Shown here: positions 56,209 through 64,000 of the stretch, piece by piece
How positions within the stretch are numbered: position 1 is the first letter of the stretch
Layout: every line of letters begins with the position of its first letter
Source of the DNA: Codonopsis lanceolata
Taxonomy: Eukaryota; Streptophyta; Magnoliopsida; Asterales; Campanulaceae
NCBI GenBank assembly: GCA_013146195.2
Contig: CM028377.1
Coordinates: forward strand, 164,713,824-164,777,823
Length of the DNA stretch: 64,000 nt
Direction of reading: 5' to 3'
Notes under the pieces: generated by a model
Told to the model about the DNA's origin: nothing
The model's input: the letters and a program-made list of their open reading frames with translations, nothing else
The model's database searches: none
Program-made: the position numbers and the translations under genes

Positions 56209-58303
56209 TAAGTCTCTTTCAGTTTCTCTCATTCACGCACACGCTTTCTTCTCCAAATCTCCAGTCTCCAGCGGGTAGCCGCACCGACTTAATTTCTTCG
56301 GGCTTCCTCTCTCCTTCGTCCCTGCTCCACCAGCTTTGCCGCCTCCGTCTCCGCTCCTCTAGGTTTGGCGCTGTCAATTTTGTCTCTTTAGTCTTCTCAA
56401 AAGTGAGATCTCACGCTCTCTCTTCCATCCTGCTTTCAGATCCCGACGATTCCTTCAGTCTTCAGTTCTCACCCACTGACGTCACCGTCACCGCCACAGC
56501 CACAGGCCGTCAGTGCCCCCATAGAGTCGCAGAGTCACATGTATTGTAGGGTAGTTTAGGATTAGGGCACCAAAGATTCCTCATAAGTTTATGAATGTGG
56601 AGGATGCCTGAGGAGACTGAATATTTCTGTAAAATCCTAAAGCATAACAAAGTACAGTCAATGACGGAGAATACAACATCTGCACATGAAGTTACCTTTG
56701 CAACCCTCTGTATGTGGGAGGCTGTAGCTTCATGTACCACAACTGTGTCAGCTACGACTTCAATCACATCTTCAACAAAGCATAGGTGCTCACCTGCAAT
56801 AAAACTGATTGAGCTCAAATCTAGTCTTTTTTTTTTTTTTGTATATTCTTTTCGAATGACCTAAATGCAACACCAAAATCTCTAAACGTAACAAAGTTTA
56901 ATGCATAAAATGACCTAAATATGCCTTTTAACATTTAATAGATACTCACTTTTGGTACATACTAGCAGATGTTTTATAAAATATCCGCTAGTTTGTAGCG
57001 GTTGTTTTGTCCAAAATCGAAAAAAAATGCAAATCAACGTTTTTTTGTTTGTAATTGATAATTGAAAAGAAAAAATAAACCGAATCAAAATCAATCTAAT
57101 TTACACGCGATATCATGTAAATTAACAATGGAAATCGAATCAACAATGACACGTAATCAAAATTACGTAAAGAGAGGGGGAGGGAGTGGATAGTATAGTT
57201 TAAATATGATATGATGAGGGGTAGTGAAATAATTTTACTTTTTAAATGGTGTTCCGTTTAAGAATTTTAATTTTACGTTTAGGTGTTCTGATTCTTTTCA
57301 ATGCCAGTATCGACCACTCATGAGCTAAAACCTAGTCATAGAACACATTATAGTGAGAAGAGAATTCACAGCTTTGTAACGTGAATAATATAGCAGGAAC
57401 TAGTACTTAATTTGGGTTAAATGAAGGCTGAAAAGTCGCATTACATTATCACCAATATTCAACGGAATTAATTTGTTCAAAATCCAAATCAATCCTAAAT
57501 TCAAATAATTGATGATAAATATAAAAATATTAAATAAACTTACTTTTTACTGGCTTACCCGTTTTGCCCGCGGCTCAATTCGGCCGGGGTGGGCTGGGCC
57601 AAGAGGTTCTAGGACTGTCATACTCGCGGATTTTCCTGCACGACCCATTTTGCAACGGGCTTTCCAGACCCGCGAGTAAATCCGTACCATAGACATGTTT
57701 TGACAGCTTTAAGTCAAACAAATTATTATTATGCTTTAACACTCTTCACATGTGCTAATGTGCATAGACGATAGATGGAAAAAATGCTATATAGGGATTA
57801 TAAGTAACCTTAATATTTTTGCACTATAACCAATTAATTTAATAACATAACCCAAAAATGTATCTTGTTTTAACATGATTTTGGTAAAAGTTCAATTTCT
57901 TGGGAGTTTCATTGGCTAAGTAACAATGTAAGGTAAAACTAGGGTGCAAATGATTCGGTTTGATTATACGAGTTGATCTGTACGTCATCGGTTCATTCGA
58001 GCTATACCATTTGATGTTTCAAGCCAAACTACGATGGTTTAACTTCATTTGGTTCGATCTTGTGATTTGACTTCTTGGTTTAATTTCGAGTTTAGACTGA
58101 TTTCTAGAATCTTAGGCATCATTGATTAAATTCCTCCTCCCTCGCTCTAAAATCCCTTCATCATTTGTAACTTTACCACACTCAAATTCATCTAATTCTT
58201 CTACTCAATTGCTTCTTGTGATTGGATGGGCATTCAGATATATAAGTTACAGGAACTTTTATCAAGCACTGCAATTAATCACTGCAGATTCAGGTAGTAT
58301 TGT

Positions 58304-58560
58304 TGTAAGGACCCGTACTCGAAAATCTGATCCGTTACGTATAGCCTTACACACTGGCCCACTGAGCACGCAACACCTTGGGTCGACCCATCACAAGCCG
58401 ACCCAAAAGTCCATGGATGATGTTGGTGCTCAGAGATAGTATGTGACTACCTTATAAATTGAACACAATTCCCACACCTACCCGATGTGGGATGGTGTAT
58501 GACAATCTCCCCTACTTAAATCCTTGACGTACTCGTCAAGGTCAAATCATACCCCGAGCG
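58304..58560 (-). repeat. TRIM remnant (LTR and start of interior)
   Basis: TGTAAGGACCCGTACTCG to GGTGTATGACA (58304-58504) is a diverged copy of the TRIM LTR at 24959-25163. It is followed by the same interior start (CCCCTACTTAAATCCTTGACG). The primer-site end and second LTR are not recognisable. Confidence 0.7.
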
Positions 58561-59211
58561 ATTAGAAATCAAGATATGATTTCCCATTGATAATAAGCGG
58601 CATGATCTAATAATTGTTTGGTTTGATGGTTCGGCTTGGTGGTTCAAATCAAAATGTTGGATTGGACTCAACTCAGCAGGTCAAATCGCAAATCGTAGTG
58701 AACCGCTCGATTTTTCAAAAACTCAAACCGAGTTGAACCATTAAGCCACAAATTGAAACAAAATCACTCAGCTTGGTTCGATTTGACGATTTGTCGACTC
58801 GGATGGACACCCGTTAGATGACTACAAGATTTTGTTTATGTTTTCGTTTTCTTCTAATTTGGCGCTATTCAACATAGTGCATTTTAGCAAGATGTGAGGA
58901 CAGTAGCCTCAATAGACGTATAGTGAAAATCTAAGTCTTACGAAGCTAATGTGTTACTCTCTTCGTTCCTAAATAATCGTCAGCTTTCCTTTTTCGTCTA
59001 TTCCAAACAAAACTTTGAAGGAATTTAGGGTGTAGTTTTGAAGGAAAAGGAATTATGTAGCAAATAAATTTGGGAATGACACCTGGCTTGTTTTTTTGCA
59101 CCAGTTGTTGTGAACAAATATATGTATTTTCAAACAAAAACATGTATGGAGATTTTCAAAGAAGTGGCTAAATATTTGTGTATTAATTATATATGATAAA
59201 TGATTTTGCAG

Positions 59212-59338
59212 TGCCAAGGTTGTGCTAAAAGAGAATGTTGTCCCAGCGATTCAACCACCGAAACAACCACAAAAGCAAGAAGAGAATGATCTGAAAGGCG
59301 CCGCCTCCCTATTTTCTCTTACTAATTGCAATGCCTAA
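59212..59338 (+). CDS. LOB-domain (LBD) transcription factor, exon 2
   Basis: The terminal exon follows the acceptor TTTTGCAG. The two bases left over from exon 1 (AG) and the first T complete a Ser codon, and the frame stays open for 42 codons to TAA at 59336. The end reads LKGAASLFSLTNCNA, resembling the short conserved C-terminus of some class I LBD proteins. That the phase fits across 4.8 kb and the end looks family-like is good evidence that the intron is spliced. A short Pro/Gln/Lys-rich linker precedes it. Confidence 0.85.
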
Positions 59339-59979
59339 ACATTACTGCCTCATTTTTGTACCTAGTACCTAGTACCACGTTAGTGTTTTTGCAATGTTCC
59401 TGTACCAGTTTTCTGCAAATAATTATATATTGTCTACATTATGATTATATTACACGGAAAAAAGAGTGTAAAAAGAAAAACAAAAAGAATGACAATACGA
59501 CAAACATAATTCCATTTAATTTAATTTAATTTCACTTGAATAACATCATATCATACACTGGTTTTTGTTTTATTTTCAATTTTATTTACATATCCATTGC
59601 ATTATGTGAAGAGATGTTTTACCTTCTTCAAGTAAATGGATAAGACATATGACCATTGAAATAGAATGCATGGTATGCCATTGTATCATTCATCAGAATG
59701 CTAGGGGAAACAACTTTTCTTTTCTTTTTTTTTTTTAAATAAAAATAAAAAATGAATGCTATATGCTATATGATTGAGCTAAAGCAGATCACTGAGTTGT
59801 AACGAATCATAAACCACTCAGTTAATTGGTCATATGTGCTGGGTCGAACCCGTTTCAATACGCTTCAACATTGCAAAATAATTTCCCACTATATTTATAA
59901 ATCAATTTGAAAATGAGTCATCTTCACCTTTGGAAACCTTACAATATATCTCTCTCCATATGGATTTTGAAGGGAGATT
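59339..59979 (+). other. 3' flank of the LBD gene
   Basis: AT-rich sequence, presumably the 3' untranslated region and downstream spacer. It has poly-A/T runs and no supported gene or transposon. Confidence 0.4.
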
Positions 59980-60319
59980 TGTAAACAAAGAAAGAAGAAT
60001 AGGGCTGAATCAAATCGATTTCATGAAGAAAGTTTGGCTTCGTTAATCTGTCTTAGTTACAGATCCCTAACCCCCAATATTTATACAAAGCAATGGGACC
60101 GAAAAACAAATAAACTGATACTAACTGACTAGTTACACTTTAGCCCTCAATAAAAGTAAACATTACAACCAGACACTATTACTTTCCAAAACAATAGAGT
60201 TAAGAAACTTTCTCCACTTTGTATTCAATTCCCCATACTTGGCTCTTGCTTTGACTTCATCCCCCTTTCTGAACTTAACCAAACTATTCAGAATTCTTGA
60301 AGATTCATTATCCTTAACA
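59980..60319 (-). repeat. 3' LTR of the second copia
   Basis: The upper boundary TGTTAAGG at 60319 is firm because the purine tract adjoins it. The lower boundary near 59980 rests only on a terminal ACA and rough inverted similarity to the start. The partner LTR lies outside the window. Confidence 0.55.
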
Positions 60320-61410
60320 CCCTCCCCACAAGTTGTGGGTGTGTATATACTTATCACCCCCAACTTGTTAATGAAATGCCAATGCAGACTCTTTCCTAAA
60401 AATTTAGTAAATATATCTGCCAGTTGGTTCTTTGTATTGATATGCTGTAAAGTGATAAGCCCATTCCTTATTTTCTCACGAATAAAATGACAATCCAATT
60501 CTATGTGTTTAGTCCTTGCATGATATACTGGATTAGTAGCAACTGCTATAGCTGAAGAGCTATCACAATACACTTTCACAGGCTGTAATGTCTCCACTTG
60601 TAGGTCCTTCAAAAGATTACACAACCATATCACTTCACAACTAGCTGTAGCCAGGGCTCGATACTCAGATTCAGTTGAAGACCTAGATACCACACTTTGC
60701 TTCTTTGAATGCCAAGAAACTAATGATTTTCCTAACATCATGCAGAATCCAGTGATAGACTTCCTATCATTTGGGTTCCCAGCCCAGTCACTGTCACAAA
60801 ATGCTTGAAGACAAAGTTGATTAGAGGATGACAAATAGATTCCTTGTTCTGGAGATGCTTTGACATACCTTAGGATTCTATGTAGGGCCTTCAAGTGTGT
60901 GTCTCTTGGCTTCTGAACAAACTGGCTTAAGCACTGTGCAGCAAATGCTAAATCTGGCCTAGTGACTGTCAAATATATCAACTTCCCAATCAATTGTCTA
61001 TACTCTGAGGGGTCATCTAAAAGTGTTCCTTCATTCACCATAAGTTTCCCATTTGGATCAAAGGGAATGGTAAGTGGCTTAGCATTAACCAAGCCAGCTG
61101 CTTCTACTAATTCTATAGCATACTTCTTTTGGTTTAAATGAAATCCATCTACTGATCTTGTCACTTCAATCCCAAGGTAATATTTTATGGGCCCCAAGTC
61201 CTTAATGCTGAACTTACCATGCAGAAGTTTCTTCAAAGAACTCATTGTTGTCATGTCATTTCCTAAAACAAGTATGTCATCCACATATACCAATACAGCA
61301 GTGAACCTTGAGCCCTCCTTAAAGGTAAAAAGAGAATAATCAGCCAAAGACTGAGTGTAACCCAGACTAAGGAGAACCTCTGTCAACTTGGAGAACCACT
61401 GCCTTGATGT
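60163..61410 (-). pseudogene. Second copia: reverse transcriptase C-terminus and RNase H
   Basis: 407 codons are open from 61386. YVDDILVLGND (about 61290-61258) is the catalytic RT motif. SPEQGIYLSSSNQLCL leads into RNase H with FCDSDWAGNPNDRKSITGFC, STESEYRALA and VYCDSSSAIAVA, and then KHIELDCHFIREKI. The frame runs through the purine tract into the LTR before stopping. The upstream LYGLK is followed by TAG (61411-61413) where the family has Gln, so translation would end there. Apart from that single stop this part is well preserved. Confidence 0.9.
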
Positions 61411-62513
61411 CTACTTTAACCCATACAGGGACTTTTTCAATTTGCACACACTGTCATAACTTCTCTGTATTTTATATCCAGGAGGCAGACTCATGTATAC
61501 TTCTTCTTCCAAATCCCCATGTAGGAAAGCATTATTCACATCTAGTTGATGCACTTCCCATTTCTGTACTGCTGCAACAGCTAAAATGGTTCTAACAGTG
61601 ACCATCTTGGCCACTGGAGCAAAGGTTTCAGAGTAGTCTATTCCCTCAGTTTGATTGTAACCTTTTGCAACTAACCTTGCTTTGAATCTCTCTACACTCC
61701 CATCAGAATTATACTTTACCTTATATACCCATTTACACCCAATGGCTTTCTTCCCTTGTGGCAGACTCACAATTTCCCAAGTTTGATTATTCTCAAGAGC
61801 AGAAATCTCTTTATCCATTGCCTCAGTCCAATTACTGTCTTGGGCAGCTTGATGATAGAACTGTGGTTCTTTTATGTGAATTATATTGTTGACATAAGGC
61901 TGATAAGAATGGCTTGGCTTGGTGAAGATAGATGAGACAACATAATCTTTCAATTTGACTGATGGATACTTGGTCCTGGTGGATGTTCTCCTGGGAACTT
62001 GCTGGTTTGTAACCTCATTGACAGGAGCAATGACATTAGCATCAGTATCTTCATGCAGTTCATGTTTATCATGTGTGTTTGGAGAGTCATCATGTGAGAG
62101 GTTAATATCAATAAGGGGAGATACAAGATTAGGAATAGGACTGGAATGTTCCTTTTGTGCAAAGGGAAATATAGACTCATGAAACACAACATGCCTGCTA
62201 ACAAAGACTTTCTTACTTTCAAGATTATACAAAATGTAGCCTTTTTGTCCTGTGGGGTATCCTAAATGAATACACTTGATGGCTCTAGGGCAAATTTATC
62301 TTCTGGATGGGTAGAAGCAAAACAAAGACAGCCTATAGTTCTTAGATGGTCATATGAAGGTTGAGTCTTAAAAAGAACTTCATGAGGTGTTTTAAAGTTA
62401 GTGGCAGATGTAGGAATTATATTTATTATGTGAGTGGCAGCTAATAGACAATAACCCCAAAAATGTATGGGTAGCCCAGCCTGAAACCTTAAAGCCCTAG
62501 CTAGACATGTCAA
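61411..62513 (-). pseudogene. Second copia: integrase C-terminal region and RT N-terminal part
   Basis: 62513-62262 reads MTCLARALRFQAGLPIHFWG and HEVLFKTQPSYDHLRTIG, the end of the integrase region. A frame change near 62250 leads to MYNLESKKVFVSRHVVFHES. RT then follows with WEIVSLPQGKKAIGCKWVYK, RFKARLVAKGYNQTEGIDYS and VNNAFLHGDLEEEVYMSLPP. It ends in the TAG after LYGLK. Confidence 0.88.
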
Positions 62514-63143
62514 GAAGATGTTGATGTTTTCTCTCTACAACTCCATTTTGTTGTGGTGTGTCCACACATGAGCTCTGGTGTAAAATCCCTAAGCTCATAA
62601 TATAGGGTATGACTTCACTATTATAAAATTCAGTTCCATGGTCTGTTCTACAAGTTTTAATAGTAGTCTTTGAAATGATTTTGAACATATTTGAGCTGTT
62701 TTAACGGTGTAAAAACATGAGTTTTAGTAGACATAAGAAAGGTCCATACATACGGAAAAGTCATCCACAATTGTCAAAAAGTATCTACATCCATTCATGG
62801 TTGTCTTTCTATAGGGTCCCCACAAGTCACAATGTACAAGATCAAAGCATGCTTTGGTTTTAATACTACTAATATTGAATGGTAACTTGTGCTGCTTAGC
62901 TAAGGGGCATACATCACACACTGTTATAGCTTCAGTGTCTAGATTGTTTTTATTACAGAGAAATGACAGAGAAATGATTTTCTTTAAAGTGCTCAAAGAA
63001 GTGTGTCCAAGTCTTTGGTGCCAACAGGTAATGTCCTTAAATTTGGAAACATTAGTACAACTATGTCGGTTGGTGATGTTCTGTTCAGCCTTGAGGAGGT
63101 ATAAGCCTTCACATAGCTCACCAATAGCTATGGTCTTGGTCAT
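62497..63143 (-). pseudogene. Second copia: integrase core
   Basis: The zinc-binding zone reads CWHQRLGHTSLSTLKKI and CDVCPLAKQHKLPF (about 63020-62880). The core has HCDLWGPYRKTTMNGCRYF (first Asp, about 62830), TDHGTEFYNSEV (second Asp) and HQSSCVDTPQQNGVVERKH (Glu). A frameshift between about 62760 and 62690 separates the first Asp from the rest. Confidence 0.88.
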
Positions 63144-63267
63144 CGAGGTCTAGAAAATGCAGGTGTGACCCCATGATAAGAGTGTGACATTTTATTTGTA
63201 CATGAAGCTTAGATCTGAGACAAAAGATTATATTGAAACTTGGGAATGTAAAACACTCTTTCTAATG

Positions 63268-64000
63268 TTAAAGAAGGATTAATAAAACCTTCCCCACATG
63301 AGTGACCTGTACTTTGGCCCCATTGGGTAGAGATAAGATAATAGGGAGTTTTATGACTTCAATATCATGCATAATGGACAAAGATATACATATATGATCT
63401 GTGGCTCCTGAATCAATAATCCAAGTATGCAAATCATAATTATGTTTAGGATAAGGTTCAATCACAGACGTACCTGCCATGTGTGTCATCCCAACAAACT
63501 TTTGTCCATCTTGACCTGAATTGTGTTCTTCAGGACTATCTTTACCCTTGAGCATAGTCATGACCTGATTGAGTTGCATCTGCAACTGTTCAAGACTGGT
63601 CTGTCCCAAGTTGGTTGTGTTGGCTTCATTTCTATTGATTTGGGCAGGCTGAACTTGCATAACTCTGGAGTTGAAAGATTGATTGGCATAATTTCCTTGG
63701 TTTCTTCTTTGTTGTTCCAGTCGTCTTTACCAAACACAGGTTTATGTCTTTGGATGACTTGGGTTTCCTGGATGCCCAACAGGAAAACCTTTAAGCTTGT
63801 AACATTCATCCTTGATATGGCCTTCCCTGTTACAGTAATTGCAGAAAATCCCCTTTTTGAAGGGTGTTTTGTTGTGTCCTTGCTTATTTTGTGTATATCC
63901 TTGATATGACTTTTCTGGCATATTTTGTTGTTGTCCTAACTGAGCAATGTTAGCTGTAAGGAATCCATTCTCAGAAATATAACCCTGTCTTTGTGCTTCT
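63268..64000 (-). pseudogene. Second copia: gag C-terminus and protease
   Basis: A CCHC knuckle CNYCNREGHIKDEC (about 63840-63799) is complete. After a frame change, a Gln-rich linker and the protease motif WIIDSGATDHICIS (about 63430-63390) follow. The rest of gag lies beyond the window. Confidence 0.8.

Larger units (their letters stand above)
54912..57711. mobile_element. hAT element with nested MITEs in the LBD intron
   Basis: Its ends are TAGGGCTGTCAAATAGGGC and, inverted, TAAAGCTGTCAAAACATG, related to the element at 2666-3750. The flanking octamers are AGTCCAAG and AGTCAAAC (six of eight identical), a plausible aged 8-bp duplication. Both elements share the GGGC-rich ends, GCGGCCCAGGC and the AGGGTTA region followed by CT-rich sequence. 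No transposase reading frame is evident. It is 2.8 kb because of the 975-bp insertion at 55234. Confidence 0.75.
54436..59211 (+). other. Intron of the LBD gene, expanded by nested transposons
   Basis: 4,776 bp with donor GTTTGT and acceptor TTTTGCAG. It contains a hAT (54912-57711) that itself contains a Harbinger-like MITE with a Stowaway inside, plus a TRIM remnant (58304-58560). The stretches 54436-54911, 57712-58303 and 58570-59211 hold no recognisable element apart from a lone Stowaway-like end near 58953 (TTACTCTCTTCGTTCCTAAA). Confidence 0.85.
59980..64000 (-). mobile_element. Ty1/copia retrotransposon, 3' part (second copia)
   Basis: A minus-strand element that runs off the right edge. 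Its 3' LTR is about 340 bp (60319 down to about 59980), beginning TGTTAAGGATAATGAATC after the purine tract TTGTGGGGAGGG. The lower end, TTGTTTACA, is a best guess. A TATA-type TATAAATATTGGGG lies inside the LTR. Upstream on the minus strand come RNase H, RT, integrase, protease and gag, the copia order. It is unrelated in sequence to the copia at 9541. Confidence 0.85.

Noticed and set aside
56595..56864. 89-codon frame inside the hAT of the LBD intron
   Set aside because: Low-complexity Thr/Ser/Val composition with a strong frame on the other strand as well; no transposase motif.
56820..57310. Possible extra nested insertion in the hAT, with TAAACGTAA-type words near both ends
   Set aside because: The candidate inverted ends are too short and imperfect, and no target duplication could be defined.

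Overview
The window is plant nuclear DNA, almost certainly from an angiosperm and probably a eudicot. This rests on one LOB-domain (LBD) transcription factor gene, which is a land-plant-specific family, and on a dense nest of plant-type transposons: Helitrons, Ty3/gypsy with a chromodomain, Ty1/copia, an L1-type LINE, a TRIM, and hAT, Harbinger and Stowaway elements. Only one host gene is visible. I found no rRNA, tRNA, CRISPR array or prokaryotic feature.

Layout. 1-4609 is an inverted (minus-strand) copy of the 3' half of a Helitron, carrying a hAT insertion. 4610-9439 is the 3' LTR and part of the interior of an unclassified minus-strand LTR element, running into a gap of exactly 100 N (9440-9539). 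9541-16803 is a decayed copia element lying inside a gypsy LTR (rest of that LTR 16804-18728). 18729-52440 is a head-to-tail series of Helitron copies. Copy A (18729-21128) holds the helicase and 3' end and is followed by a 778-bp Helitron-like segment. Copy B (21907-32837) holds Rep and is interrupted by a TRIM and a full-length LINE; it ends in a truncated gypsy LTR. Copy C (34631-49780) holds Rep with a TRIM solo LTR, a full gypsy element (38298-47571, TSD ATTTT) and the helicase. Copy D (50441-52440) is only the 5' part. 52441-59338 carries the LBD gene in two exons. They are separated by a 4.8-kb intron holding a hAT that contains a Harbinger-like MITE that contains a Stowaway MITE. 59980-64000 is a minus-strand copia element running off the window.

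Relations between the parts. Shared and private lesions give an order of events. The gypsy and TRIM insertions and the deletion of the helicase Walker B segment predate or accompany copying of the Helitron. The LINE (only in B), the copia in A's LTR, the hAT and LTR element in the inverted copy, and the large deletions in C came later. All transposon reading frames examined are broken. The LBD gene looks intact because its two exons join in frame. The most unusual structure is the Helitron series, in which a 3' terminus (hairpin plus CTAG) directly abuts a TC-type 5' terminus. The inverted left part must be read with care because it is joined to the rest only through the 100-N gap.
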